NCBI GenBank assembly: GCA_002482965.1
Contig: DLGZ01000065.1
Location: forward strand, 101,882-165,881
Direction of reading: 5' to 3'
Length of the DNA stretch: 64,000 nt
From: Verrucomicrobiaceae bacterium UBA7681
Lineage (GTDB): Bacteria > Verrucomicrobiota > Verrucomicrobiia > Verrucomicrobiales > Verrucomicrobiaceae
Shown: positions 34,896 to 44,639 of the stretch, in pieces
How positions within the stretch are numbered: the first letter of the stretch is position 1
How the letters are laid out: each line of letters begins with the position of its first letter
The notes under the pieces: generated by a model
What the model saw: the letters and a program-made list of their open reading frames with translations, nothing else
Database searches by the model: none
Told to the model about the DNA's origin: nothing
Translations under genes and position numbers: made by a program

Positions 34896-35528
34896 CTACC
34901 GCAAAACCACCCGACACGGAGCACCGTCAGCACCTTCCAGTTTGAGCGGCAGGCAGATCAACTCGTAGTAGCCGGGTTTGATGTCGGCCAGATTGAGGCC
35001 TTCGATCACCCAGATGCCCGCACCGAGCATGATCTGATGCGTTTCCACGCCGTCCTTGTTGAAGCCACCAATGCTGAGGTAATCGACGCCCACGGTCACC
35101 ACGCCTTGATCAACGAGATACTGCGCAGCGTCCGCACGGATGGAGACGAAGTCCTTGTCGAACTCGTTCATCGCCCAGCTTCGCGTCGAGTTGCGCGTCT
35201 TGAACAGCACGCGCTGACGCGGGGCTATTTTGAGTTTCTTCAGGTCATCCACCGTGATTTGATCCTCACAGTCGAGCAACTCAAACACGCGGCAGCGGCC
35301 AATCACCGGCTCCAGCGGCATCTGCTCCATCGTCATACCATCGGCAACGAAATGCCGCGGCGCATCCATGTGCGTTCCCGTGTGGGCGCTCATGCTGATG
35401 TGCGTTAGATTGCACACCGCACCGTCATCCATGCTGCTCACGCGTTTGATGTGGCACTCGGGATCACCGGGCCAGTGTATCATGCCGTCGCGCAGGGGGA
35501 CGGACACGTCTTTCCAAGGTCGTTTCAT
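34896..35528 (-). CDS. Cyclase-family metal-dependent hydrolase (kynurenine formamidase-like)
   Basis: A 210-residue protein with the family metal motif HTGTHMDAPRHF and the start KDVSVPLRDGMIHWPGDP. The family hydrolyses amides or esters, including N-formylkynurenine. The substrate is not evident, and no tryptophan catabolic genes are nearby. Confidence 0.85.
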   Translation of the reverse strand: MKRPWKDVSVPLRDGMIHWPGDPECHIKRVSSMDDGAVCNLTHISMSAHTGTHMDAPRHFVADGMTMEQMPLEPVIGRCRVFELLDCEDQITVDDLKKLKIAPRQRVLFKTRNSTRSWAMNEFDKDFVSIRADAAQYLVDQGVVTVGVDYLSIGGFNKDGVETHQIMLGAGIWVIEGLNLADIKPGYYELICLPLKLEGADGAPCRVVLR

Positions 35529-35595
35529 ATGAATTAATACGAACCCGAGTAGACACTCTACGCAAGAGCTTGTTTTTATTTTGCGTTTTCTTGGG

Positions 35596-36936
35596 ATGTC
35601 CCAGTTCCCTCGTCGTCAGTTCGTTAAATCCACCGCCGCCGCAGTATTCGGCTTCCAAATCGTCCCTCGCCACGTCATCGGCGGCCCGGGCTTCATCCCC
35701 CCAAGTGAGAGGGTCAATCTCGGCTGCATCGGCATCGGTGGTCAGGGCGGTGGCGACATCCGCGACCTCGATGACTCAGGCCTCGCGAACATCGTGGCCC
35801 TCTGCGACGTCGATCTGGACCACTCTGCCGCCACGATCAAAAAGTACCCCGGTGCAAAGCTCTACCGCGACTACCGCGAGTTGATCGACAAGCAGAAGGA
35901 CATCGATGCCGTGCTCGTCGCCACGCCGGACCACGTGCATGCCCCTGCCAGCATCATGGCCATGCGCGCCGGACGCCACGTCTATGTGGAGAAGCCGCTC
36001 GCCCACACCATCGCCGAAGCACGTGCCATGCGCGATGTGGCTGAGGAGACAAAACGCGTCACACAGATGGGCAATCAGGGCCACGCCAGCGAAGGCATCC
36101 GCCTCACCCGCGAATGGATCCAGGCCGGTGCCATCGGCAAAGTCTCCGAGGTGCACGTGTGGTCTGACCGCCCCGGGAAATTCTGGGATTCCCAAGGCAA
36201 AGCCTACCCCACCGACACTCCGCCTGCCCCCAAAAACCTCGACTGGAATCTCTGGCTCGGCCCGGCGAAAGAGCGCGCCTACAGCCCTGACTTCTGCCCG
36301 CGCAAATGGCGTGGCTGGTGGGACTTCGGCTGCGGCGCCCTTGGTGATATGGCCGTGCACAATGCCGACCCCGCCTTCTACGCGCTCGATCTCGATGCTC
36401 CCGACTGGGTCGAAGCCGAGAACGGCCCGAACAACAACCAGTCGTATCCGATTTGGAGCATCATCACCTACCACTTCCCCGCCAAAGGCGACCGCCCTGC
36501 CGTGAAGATGGTCTGGTATGACGGCGGCAAGCTGCCACCCCGCCCGGAAGGCCTCGAAGAAACTCGCAACCTCGGCGACAACGGCATCTACTTCGTCGGA
36601 GACAAAGGCTGCATCCTCGCCGGAGGCTGGTCCGGCACCCCGCGAATCGTGCCCGAGACCAAGATGCAGCAGTTCATCATCCCCGCGAAAACCATCCCCC
36701 GCTGCCTGAGCGGTCACCGCAAAGAATTCCTCGAAGCCTGCAAAACCGGCAACCCGCAGGATGCCAAATCCGGCTTCTGGTACTCCGCCCCCTTCACCGA
36801 ATCCCTCCTCGTCGGCCTGCTCGCCGTTCGCTTCGGCAAACGCGTCGAGTGGGACACCAAGGCCCTCAAATCACCCAACACCCCCGAAGCCGACGCCATC
36901 ATCCACAAAGCCTATCGTGCCGGCTACGGCATCTGA
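35596..36936 (+). CDS. Tat-exported Gfo/Idh/MocA-family oxidoreductase
   Basis: A 446-residue protein with a Tat signal (QFPRRQFVKSTAAAVFG). The NAD(P)-binding motif is GCIGIGGQGGG. The marks EKPLAHTIAEAR and VTQMGNQGHAS and the later HNADPAFYALDLDAPD segment are typical of the planctomycete/verrucomicrobial exported Gfo/Idh subgroup. The ATG at 35596 is chosen over an upstream TTG. Confidence 0.9.
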   Translation: MSQFPRRQFVKSTAAAVFGFQIVPRHVIGGPGFIPPSERVNLGCIGIGGQGGGDIRDLDDSGLANIVALCDVDLDHSAATIKKYPGAKLYRDYRELIDKQKDIDAVLVATPDHVHAPASIMAMRAGRHVYVEKPLAHTIAEARAMRDVAEETKRVTQMGNQGHASEGIRLTREWIQAGAIGKVSEVHVWSDRPGKFWDSQGKAYPTDTPPAPKNLDWNLWLGPAKERAYSPDFCPRKWRGWWDFGCGALGDMAVHNADPAFYALDLDAPDWVEAENGPNNNQSYPIWSIITYHFPAKGDRPAVKMVWYDGGKLPPRPEGLEETRNLGDNGIYFVGDKGCILAGGWSGTPRIVPETKMQQFIIPAKTIPRCLSGHRKEFLEACKTGNPQDAKSGFWYSAPFTESLLVGLLAVRFGKRVEWDTKALKSPNTPEADAIIHKAYRAGYGI

Positions 36937-36941
36937 AGCAG

Positions 36942-36960
36942 GACAACCGTCCCGGCTGTC
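36942..36960. repeat. Near-perfect stem-loop after a stop codon (class B palindrome)
   Basis: GACAACCG and CGGCTGTC pair at 7 of 8 positions with a TCC loop, and TTT follows. It starts 5 bases after the stop of the oxidoreductase gene. The core is almost the same as that at 9541-9559, with a compensated-looking difference in the outer bases. Confidence 0.5.
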
Positions 36961-36966
36961 TTTCGC

Positions 36967-38394
36967 TCACGCCAGCAGCTTCGACACCAGCTCGCCATGC
37001 ACGTTGGTGAGCCGCATGTCGAGGCCTTGAAAGCGCTGATTGAGCTTCGTATGCTCAAACCCGAGCAGATGCAGTAGCGTCGCGTGCAGGTCATGCACAT
37101 GCACAGGGTCTTCAGTCACGTTAAATCCAAACTCATCGCTCGCGCCAAGCGTAAGTCCCGGCTTCATGCCGCCGCCAGCAAACCACATGCTAAAACAGTT
37201 CGGATGGTGATCCCGCCCATCGCTGCCGCCCTGCACCATCGGCGTACGACCAAATTCTCCGCCCCAAATAACCAGCGTGTCTTCCAGCAGGCCGCGCTGC
37301 TTAAGATCCCGAAGCAACGCGGCACAAGGCTGATCGGTAAGACCACACTGCGTCTTCAATCCATTCACCAGACCGCCATGATGATCCCAGGCCTCATGGA
37401 AGAGCTGCACAAAGCGCACGCCGCTTTCCACCAGTCGACGCGCTAGAAGGCAGTTGTTGGCAAACGAAGCCTCGCCCGGCTTCGCGCCATACATGTCGAG
37501 GATGTGCTGCGGCTCCTTGCTGATGTCCATCAGCTCCGGAGCCGTCTGCTGCATCCGATAGGCCAGTTCAAAGCTGTTGATGCGGCTCGCGATCTCAGGA
37601 TCTCCCACCACATCAAGCCGCTCCTCATTGAGCTGCTTCAAAACATCCAGCGTATCACGCTGCGTCGCGTCATTCACACCCTGCGGATTATTCAAAAACA
37701 AGACCGGCTCGCCACTGCTGCGAAACGGCACGCCTTGATACACGGTAGGCAGGAAGCCGCAGCCGAAGTTGCTCATCCCGCCGCTGGGGCCTTTCTGGCC
37801 GCTCTGCATAACCACGTAACCCGGCAGATCCTGATTCTCCGTGCCGAGACCGTACAGCGTCCACGCCCCAAAACTCGGCCTGCCAAAAATCTGCGAGCCT
37901 GTGCTCATCAAAATCTGCGCAGGCGCATGATTGAAAGCGTCCGTTTTCATCGAACGCACAATCGTGAGATCGTCCGCCATCTTCGCCGTGTGCGGCAGCA
38001 ACTCGCCAATCTCCGCACCACTCTGGCCATGCCGGCCGAATTTAAACTTCGGCCCCAGCAGCTTGCTGTTGGGATTGATGAACGCGGCGCGGTAGCCCTT
38101 GAGCAGATCCGGCGGCGGCAGCTTGCCATCCCACTTCGCCAGCTCCGGCTTGTTGTCGAACAGCTCCAGATGACTCGGTGCCCCGCCCATGAAAAGGTAG
38201 ATCACCCGCTTCGCCTTCGCCGGATAATGCGCCTTCTTCTGCGCCAGCGGACTCACCGGTGCCGCAGCACTGGCCGTGCGCGACATGAGATCCATCGCCG
38301 CAATGCTCGCCAACCCCACACCACAGTCTTTGAAAAACCAGCGGCGGCTGAGGTAGCGGCCGTATTCGGCCTGAAGTTCGTGGCGAAAATTCAT
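36967..38394 (-). CDS. Tat-exported DUF1501 protein
   Basis: A 475-residue protein with a Tat signal (SRRWFFKDCGVGLASIAAM) and the DUF1501 pattern (VIYLFMGGAPSHLELFDNKPEL, FGRTPMVQGGSDGRDHHP). The domain is sulfatase/alkaline-phosphatase-like. In Planctomycetes and Verrucomicrobia it usually follows a DUF1549/DUF1553 cytochrome-type gene; that partner is missing here. It is divergent from the sulfatase gene at 38539. Confidence 0.9.
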   Translation of the reverse strand: MNFRHELQAEYGRYLSRRWFFKDCGVGLASIAAMDLMSRTASAAAPVSPLAQKKAHYPAKAKRVIYLFMGGAPSHLELFDNKPELAKWDGKLPPPDLLKGYRAAFINPNSKLLGPKFKFGRHGQSGAEIGELLPHTAKMADDLTIVRSMKTDAFNHAPAQILMSTGSQIFGRPSFGAWTLYGLGTENQDLPGYVVMQSGQKGPSGGMSNFGCGFLPTVYQGVPFRSSGEPVLFLNNPQGVNDATQRDTLDVLKQLNEERLDVVGDPEIASRINSFELAYRMQQTAPELMDISKEPQHILDMYGAKPGEASFANNCLLARRLVESGVRFVQLFHEAWDHHGGLVNGLKTQCGLTDQPCAALLRDLKQRGLLEDTLVIWGGEFGRTPMVQGGSDGRDHHPNCFSMWFAGGGMKPGLTLGASDEFGFNVTEDPVHVHDLHATLLHLLGFEHTKLNQRFQGLDMRLTNVHGELVSKLLA

Positions 38395-38538
38395 GGAAGC
38401 AATGGACGCACAGAAATCGCCCGCTGGCGATGATGTCTATCCGCACGGGTTGCGCAGCACAATCCCCGCAGCGGCTTTGTCCATGGAACCACATTGAAGT
38501 GAAGGATCACTGCTCCCACCATCGTTCCACCCGCCTCC

Positions 38539-40437
38539 ATGAAGCTCCTCAGCCTCTTCCTTTCTGCATTCGTCATTCTGCATTCGTCATTTGCCGCGGA
38601 CCGGCCCAACATCCTCTGGCTCACCAGCGAGGACCACGGCCCGCACATGGGCTGCTACGGCGACACCTATGCCGACACGCCAAACGTCGATGCGCTGGCG
38701 GCCAAGGGCATGCTCTTCAAGCACGTGTGGTCTTGCGGTCCGGTGTGTGCCGCAGCGCGCACCACGATCATCGCGGGCATGTACTCGCCCTCCACCGGCG
38801 GCGAGCACATGCGCAGCATGGTGCCCATGCCGCAGGGCACGAAGATGTATCCGCAGTTCCTCCGCGAAGCGGGCTACTACTGCACGAACAACAGCAAGGA
38901 GGACTACAACCTCAAAAAGCCCGAGGGCGTGTGGGACGTCTCCTCCGGCAACGCGCACTGGAAGAACCGCACAGAAGGCCAGCCCTTCTTCGCCATCTTC
39001 AACGAAACCTGCAGCCATGAAAGCCAGATCCGCAAACGCCCGCACGTGGCCATCCATGATCCGGCCAAGGCCCGCATCCCCGCCTACCACCCCGACGTTC
39101 CCGAAGTGCGCCAGGACTGGGCTCAATATTATGATCAAGTCACACTCGCCGACGCCTCCGCTGGCAGGCGCTTGAAGGAACTCGAAGCCGCAGGTCTCGC
39201 CGAAGACACCATCGTCTTCTACTACGCCGATCACGGCAGCGGCATGCCCCGCAGCAAGCGCTGGCCCTGCAACTCCGGCCTGCAGGTGCCCATGGTCGTC
39301 TATTTCCCGCCAAACTGGAAACACCTCGCACCGAAAGAATACGGTGCAGGTGTGAAGTCAGACCGCCTCGTCAGCTTTGTCGATCTCGCCCCCACGCTGC
39401 TCAGCATCATCGGCGTGCAGCCTCCAGAGTGGATGCAGGGCTACGCCTTCGCCGGAAAATTCCAATCCGAGCCCCAGCCCTTCGTCTATGGCTTCCGTGG
39501 CCGCATGGACGAGCGCTACGACTGCGTGCGCAGCGTCACCGACGGCCGCTTCGTCTATCTGCGCAACTACATGCCGCACCTCTCCCAGGGGCAGCATGTA
39601 AACTACCAGTTTGAAACACCCAGCACCCGTGTGTGGCGGGAGCTTTATGATGCGGGCAAGCTCACGCCCGAGCAGTCCATCTTCTGGAAGGAGCCCAAAG
39701 ACCCCGAAGAACTCTACGACCTGCAAAGCGATCCCGATGAAGTGCATAACCTCGCCGCCCAGCCTGAACAAGCCGCCACCCTCGCCAAGATGCGCACCGC
39801 ACAGGAAGGGCTCTCGCTGAAAATCCGCGACGCCGGCATGATCGCCGAAGGCGAGATGCACCTCCGCTCCGAAGGCACCACACCCTACGACATGGCGCAC
39901 GATGAGAAGATGTATCCCCTCACCCGCATCCTGAAAGCCGCTGGCGAAGCCTCCAGCATGAAGTCTGGCGCCATTGCCGATCTCAAAGTCGGGTTCGCCG
40001 ACACGGACAGCGCCATCCGCTACTGGTCCGCCATGGGCATCCTCATGCGCGGCGGCGATGGCCTGAGCGCAGCCCACGATGAAGTCACCCAGGCCGCCAA
40101 AGACAGCTCCACCTATGTGCAGGTCGCCGCCAACTGGGCCCTGGCCAAATACGGCAGCGAGGCTGAACGCGCCACCGCACTGCCTGCACTCGTGGGTCTT
40201 GCTAACTGGAGCCAGCATGATGTCTTCACCTCCATGAGCGCCCTGAACGCCATCGGCGATCTCGGCGACAAGGCCAAGCCCTTCGCCGCGCAAATCAAAG
40301 CACTCCCAGCGAAGGGCGAAGCTCCCGATGGCCGCTTCACCGGCTACGTGGCTCGCCTGCTCGCAGATCTAAACGGCACCAAGCCTGCCGCAGATGACGC
40401 CCCTGCGAAGAACAAAAAGAAGAACAAGAAAAAGTAG
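38539..40437 (+). CDS. Exported sulfatase with variant formylglycine motif
   Basis: A 632-residue protein with a signal peptide (residues 1-20) followed by RPNILWLTSEDHGPHMGCYGD and NVDALAAKG, typical of sulfatases. The site for formylglycine is Cys70 in CAAAR, not the standard CxPxR. The sulfatase domain covers about residues 20-450, and a region with HEAT-like helices follows. The end is a KNKKKNKKK tail. The target sulfated polymer is unknown. The signal peptide is encoded by a 7-base tandem repeat (38562-38589). Confidence 0.88.
   Translation: MKLLSLFLSAFVILHSSFAADRPNILWLTSEDHGPHMGCYGDTYADTPNVDALAAKGMLFKHVWSCGPVCAAARTTIIAGMYSPSTGGEHMRSMVPMPQGTKMYPQFLREAGYYCTNNSKEDYNLKKPEGVWDVSSGNAHWKNRTEGQPFFAIFNETCSHESQIRKRPHVAIHDPAKARIPAYHPDVPEVRQDWAQYYDQVTLADASAGRRLKELEAAGLAEDTIVFYYADHGSGMPRSKRWPCNSGLQVPMVVYFPPNWKHLAPKEYGAGVKSDRLVSFVDLAPTLLSIIGVQPPEWMQGYAFAGKFQSEPQPFVYGFRGRMDERYDCVRSVTDGRFVYLRNYMPHLSQGQHVNYQFETPSTRVWRELYDAGKLTPEQSIFWKEPKDPEELYDLQSDPDEVHNLAAQPEQAATLAKMRTAQEGLSLKIRDAGMIAEGEMHLRSEGTTPYDMAHDEKMYPLTRILKAAGEASSMKSGAIADLKVGFADTDSAIRYWSAMGILMRGGDGLSAAHDEVTQAAKDSSTYVQVAANWALAKYGSEAERATALPALVGLANWSQHDVFTSMSALNAIGDLGDKAKPFAAQIKALPAKGEAPDGRFTGYVARLLADLNGTKPAADDAPAKNKKKNKKK
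38562..38589 (+). repeat. Tandem 7-base repeat inside the sulfatase signal peptide
   Basis: Four consecutive units, TTCTGCA, TTCGTCA, TTCTGCA, TTCGTCA, form a 14-base period. The repeats are translated in shifted frames as the hydrophobic core SAFVILHSSF. Confidence 0.75.
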
Positions 40438-40478
40438 GTCCTCTTTTGGAGCACTCGGTCTCTTCCCATCCACACCTC

Positions 40479-41966
40479 ATGTCCTTGCCTGCTCGATTTC
40501 TTGCCAGCCTCCTGCTCTCCCTCAGCCCCTTGTCCGCAGCTCCCAATGTCATCCTCTTCATCGCCGATGACGTGAGCTGGAACGATCTGGGCTGCTACGG
40601 CAATGCAGCGGCACGCACGCCGAACATCGACAAGCTCGCAGCCAGTGGCCGCCGGTTTGACGAAGCCATTCTCGTGGCGAGCAGCTGCAGCCCAAGCCGC
40701 TCCAGCATCATCACCGGACGCTATCCGCACAACAACGGCCGTGCTTCAGAACTGCACCAGCCCATCGCCTCCCATCTGCCATGGTTCCCACGTCTGCTGC
40801 GTGAGGCAGGCTGGTACACCGCACTCGTTGGCAAGCACCACATGACCTCCGACAAACTGGCCGCAGGCAAACAGCCGCAGCCCATCCCCTTTGATCTCGT
40901 GGAAAACGGCAACGCCCCCGGCAACAAAGGCGGGCACGCCACCTGGGTGAAGACCGTGCAGGAGCGCCCGAAGGACAAACCCTTCTTCTTCTGGTTCGCC
41001 TCACTCGATGCGCATCGCGGCTGGGATGCAGACAAGGACTGGGAGGAAAACCTCTACGGCCCCAAACACGATCCCGCGAAGGTCATCGTGCCTCCCTATC
41101 TGAACGACGATGCAGAAACCCGCGGCGATCTCGCCTCCTACTACAACGAGATCACACGCTTTGATTACTTCATCGGCCGCGTGGTCGCCGAATTGGAACA
41201 GCAAGGCACGCTGGATAACACCCTCATCATGGTCATGGCCGACAACGGTCGCCCCTTCCCCCGCGCCAAGACACGGCTGCATGATTCCGGCATGAAAACA
41301 CCGTTTGTCGCGCACTGGCCCAAAGGCATCGCCAAACCGGGCACCGCCACCCAGAGCCTCATCAGCTCCATCGACATCGCGCCCACGATTCTCTCGCTCG
41401 CCGGTATCGCCGTGCCTCCCACGATGCAGGGCCTCAGCTTTGCCCCCATCCTCGCCGATCCCATCGCCACGCCACGAAAGTTCGCCTTCTCCGAACACAA
41501 CTGGCACGACTACGAAGCCCATGGCCGCTCCGTGCGCTCAGAGGGCTTTCTCTACATCGTCAATGCGCGCCCGCAACTCGCCTGGCAAGGCCCCGCAGAC
41601 TCCGTTCACTCGCCCTCCTTCCAGAGCCTGCGCACCGTGCGCGATGCCGGGAAACTCACCCCCGCCCAGGCAGACGTCTTCCTCGCTCCGCGCCCCGTTG
41701 CGGAACTCTACCGCACCGACGCCGATGCGCTGCAACTCCACAACCTCATCGACGATCCGAACTACGCCTCCGTCAAAACCCAACTCGCCAAAGCAATGGA
41801 CGAATGGACCGAGGCCACCGGCGACTCCGCTCCCTCTGAACTCTCCAAGGACTCCTTTGATCGCGAAACCGGCGAAAAGCTCAAACTCAAAGAACAGGAC
41901 TACCGCCGTACCCCCGCCGGCTGGGACAAAGACGCCAGCCACATCAACGCCCCGGGACCGCGTTAA
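40479..41966 (+). CDS. Exported sulfatase
   Basis: A 495-residue protein with a signal peptide (to about PLSAAPN), then APNVILFIADDVSWNDLGCYGN and the standard sulfatase motif CSPSRSS (Cys70). Second-half marks DNTLIMVMADNGRPFPR and DIAPTILSLAG are present. An ATG at 40479 is preferred over an in-frame TTG at 40446. It lies 41 bases after the previous sulfatase on the same strand. Confidence 0.92.
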   Translation: MSLPARFLASLLLSLSPLSAAPNVILFIADDVSWNDLGCYGNAAARTPNIDKLAASGRRFDEAILVASSCSPSRSSIITGRYPHNNGRASELHQPIASHLPWFPRLLREAGWYTALVGKHHMTSDKLAAGKQPQPIPFDLVENGNAPGNKGGHATWVKTVQERPKDKPFFFWFASLDAHRGWDADKDWEENLYGPKHDPAKVIVPPYLNDDAETRGDLASYYNEITRFDYFIGRVVAELEQQGTLDNTLIMVMADNGRPFPRAKTRLHDSGMKTPFVAHWPKGIAKPGTATQSLISSIDIAPTILSLAGIAVPPTMQGLSFAPILADPIATPRKFAFSEHNWHDYEAHGRSVRSEGFLYIVNARPQLAWQGPADSVHSPSFQSLRTVRDAGKLTPAQADVFLAPRPVAELYRTDADALQLHNLIDDPNYASVKTQLAKAMDEWTEATGDSAPSELSKDSFDRETGEKLKLKEQDYRRTPAGWDKDASHINAPGPR

Positions 41967-41988
41967 GTTCAATATCGCGCTCCGCCGC

Positions 41989-42387
41989 TCACAGCCCCAG
42001 CAGCTGCCGCATCCGCTCTTTCGGAATGCCCCCGATTTCACGCCCGATTTCGCGCCCTGCTTTGAAGGCGATGAAGGTGGGAATGGGGCCCACTCCGTGA
42101 TCACGCGCCAGCGTCGGATCCTCATCGATGTTGATGCGGATCACCACAGCCTTGCCCTTCAGCTCCTGCGCCAGTTCGTCCACCATCGGACCCACCACCT
42201 TGCAGGGGCCGCACCAGTCGGCGTAAAATTCCACCAGCACGGGCACCTTCGCCAGCCGCACGGCGCTGATGGTCGTGGTGCTGCCCATGCCGCCGCCTGA
42301 GGCCGGACGCAGCATGTCGAACGCGATCCAGCCGATGTACAGCAGCACGGCGCCGGCTATCCAGAGGGGGATGTTTCCTTTGTTCAT
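41989..42387 (-). CDS. Membrane-anchored thioredoxin
   Basis: A 132-residue protein with one N-terminal helix (about residues 7-24) followed by a thioredoxin domain with WCGPC (Cys59, Cys62) and GPIPTFIAFKAG. It starts at the ATG at 42387. A much longer open frame runs upstream antisense to transketolase and is not a gene. It reduces disulfides; the anchor and the order of parts suggest a periplasm-facing or membrane-associated role. Confidence 0.88.
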   Translation of the reverse strand: MNKGNIPLWIAGAVLLYIGWIAFDMLRPASGGGMGSTTTISAVRLAKVPVLVEFYADWCGPCKVVGPMVDELAQELKGKAVVIRINIDEDPTLARDHGVGPIPTFIAFKAGREIGREIGGIPKERMRQLLGL

Positions 42388-42549
42388 GCAGTACCATCCG
42401 GGCCAGATTTCATTCTGGCAAGGGGCGATGACGTCCGAATCCCCCCAGTTTTCGACCTTGAAACCGCCCCCTGCGCCAGTAAGAAAGACATCCCGCGCTT
42501 GGCCGCATCTCGCGCTTTTCCGCCCCTCATTGACCCTGAAACCCTCGAC

Positions 42550-44526
42550 ATGAACAATACCCTCCTCGCTCAAGCTGCCAACGAAGCCCGTGGTCTCGCC
42601 ATGGATGCCGTGCACAAGTGCTCCTCCGGCCATCTCGGCCTGCCCCTCGGCTGCGCCGAAATCGGTGCCGTCCTTTTCGGCGAGACCCTCCAGTGCGATC
42701 CTGCCGATCCCAAATGGCTGAACCGCGACCGTTTCATCCTCAGCGCCGGTCACGGCTCCATGTTTCTCTACTCCTGGCTGCACCTGAGCGGCTACGACCT
42801 TCCGATTGAAGAAGTGGCTAATTTCCGCGTGCTGGGCAGCCACACCCCAGGCCATCCAGAATCCTTTGAAACCGTCGGCGTCGAGTGCACCACCGGCCCC
42901 CTCGGCCAGGGCATTGGCAATGCGGTCGGCTTTGCACTCAGCGGCAAAATGGCAGCGGCGAAGTACAACACCGCCGACCACAAGATCATCGACAACCACA
43001 TCATCGTTCTCGCCGGAGACGGCTGCCTTCAGGAAGGCGTGGCCCGTGAATCCGTCGCCTTCGCCGCCCACAACCGTCTCGACAACCTCATCCTCATCTA
43101 TGACTCCAACGATGTGACGCTGGATGCCATGGCCAAGGTCACGCAGGACGAAGACACCCAGGCGCTTTACACCGCACTCGGCTGGAACGCGGTGAAGATC
43201 GACGGCCACGACCTCGATGCCGTGAAGAGCGCCATCGAAACCGCCAAGAAGAGCGACAGCGGCAAGCCCACCATTATCATTGCCAAGACCATCATCGGCA
43301 AAGGCATCCCCGAAGTCGCCGGCACGGCCAAAGGCCACGGCGAAGGTGGTGCGAAATTCGTCGATTCCGCGAAAAAAGGCCTCGGCCTGCCAGAAGGCAC
43401 CCATTTCTACGTCAGCGACGAGGTGAAGGCCTACTTCGCCGACTTGAAGAACAAGCGCGCAGCCATCCACGGTGAATGGAACAAAGTCTTCCTCGCCTGG
43501 GGGGCCGCGAATCCAGAACTCGCCAAGCAGCTCGACACCGCACGCCACGGCGGGCTGAAAGCCGAAGACCTGCTCAAACTGGTGCCTGAATATCCAGCCA
43601 CCGGCAAGGCCGCCACGCGCAACAGCGGTGGCGAGATCTTCAATCACATCGCCAAAGCGGTGCCAAATATCATCACCGGCAGCGCCGACCTCTTCGGCTC
43701 CACCAAGAACTACCTCACCGGCATGGGCGACTTCGGCCCGACGAACCCAACCGGTCGCAATATCTGGTTCGGCATCCGCGAGCACGCCATGGGCGCCATC
43801 TGCAACGGCATCGCCTACGACGGCCTGTTCCTCCCCAGCGGCGCGACCTTCCTCGTCTTCGCCGACTACTGCCGCCCGAGCATCCGCCTGGCCGCACTCG
43901 CACAACTGCCCGTCACCTACATCTTCACGCACGATTCCGTCGGCGTCGGTGAAGACGGCCCGACTCATCAGCCGGTGGAAACCATCAGCGGCCTGCGCGT
44001 GATCCCAAATCTCGACGTCATCCGCCCCGGCGATGCCGAAGAAACCGCAGGTGCCTTTGCCGCCGCCTTCAGCCGCGCCGATGGCCCGACCCTCCTCGCA
44101 CTCAGCCGCCAGGATCTCCCCCATCAAGGCATTGCCCCCGCCGCCACACGCCGCGAGGGCACCCTCAAAGGTGGTTACATTCTCGTGCAGGAAACCGCAG
44201 CCCTCGAAGCCATCGTCATCGCCACCGGCTCTGAAGTCCAGTGGGCCGTTGAAGGTGCCAAGGGCAAGCCCGGCGTCCGCGTCGTCAGCCTTCCCTGCTT
44301 CGAGCGTTTTGATCGTCAGGACGCCGCCTACCGCGAGTCCGTTCTCCCAGCCGCCTGCACAAAGCGCATCGCCATCGAAGCCGGCGTCTCCGGCCTCTGG
44401 TGGAAATACGTCGGCACCCAGGGCCAGATCATCGGCATCGACCGCTTCGGCATCAGCGCCCCCGGCAACATCGTCTTCAAAGAACTCGGCATCACCGCCG
44501 ACGCTGTGGCCAAGGCGCTGGCATGA
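42550..44526 (+). CDS. tkt: Transketolase
   Basis: A 658-residue thiamine-diphosphate enzyme that moves two-carbon units in the pentose phosphate pathway. Marks are HKCSSGHLGLPLGCAEIG, TTGPLGQGIGNAVGFALS, the ThDP-binding stretch LAGDGCLQEGVARESVAFA, and FTHDSVGVGEDGPTHQPVE. The start at 42550 gives the family N-terminus. A strong terminator follows. Confidence 0.95.
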   Translation: MNNTLLAQAANEARGLAMDAVHKCSSGHLGLPLGCAEIGAVLFGETLQCDPADPKWLNRDRFILSAGHGSMFLYSWLHLSGYDLPIEEVANFRVLGSHTPGHPESFETVGVECTTGPLGQGIGNAVGFALSGKMAAAKYNTADHKIIDNHIIVLAGDGCLQEGVARESVAFAAHNRLDNLILIYDSNDVTLDAMAKVTQDEDTQALYTALGWNAVKIDGHDLDAVKSAIETAKKSDSGKPTIIIAKTIIGKGIPEVAGTAKGHGEGGAKFVDSAKKGLGLPEGTHFYVSDEVKAYFADLKNKRAAIHGEWNKVFLAWGAANPELAKQLDTARHGGLKAEDLLKLVPEYPATGKAATRNSGGEIFNHIAKAVPNIITGSADLFGSTKNYLTGMGDFGPTNPTGRNIWFGIREHAMGAICNGIAYDGLFLPSGATFLVFADYCRPSIRLAALAQLPVTYIFTHDSVGVGEDGPTHQPVETISGLRVIPNLDVIRPGDAEETAGAFAAAFSRADGPTLLALSRQDLPHQGIAPAATRREGTLKGGYILVQETAALEAIVIATGSEVQWAVEGAKGKPGVRVVSLPCFERFDRQDAAYRESVLPAACTKRIAIEAGVSGLWWKYVGTQGQIIGIDRFGISAPGNIVFKELGITADAVAKALA

Positions 44527-44560
44527 TCTGAGTACCGCAACTCAGTCTGAAAACTCACGA

Positions 44561-44590
44561 AGAGAGGCTGGCAACAGCCTCTCTTTTTTT
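44561..44590 (+). terminator. Rho-independent terminator of transketolase
   Basis: A perfect 10-bp stem AGAGAGGCTG/CAGCCTCTCT with a GCAA tetraloop is followed by TTTTTTG. It lies 35 bases after the tkt stop. Confidence 0.9.
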
Positions 44591-44639
44591 GTGTCCGCAC
44601 AGTCTCCCTTTCATCGGCCAGCGTAACAAAAATTCCCCC

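Noticed and set aside
42388..44127. Long minus-strand reading frame (712 codons in total) antisense to transketolase
   Set aside because: Only its last 132 codons match a real domain (thioredoxin). The rest mirrors the GC-rich third positions of tkt and has no family-like sequence.
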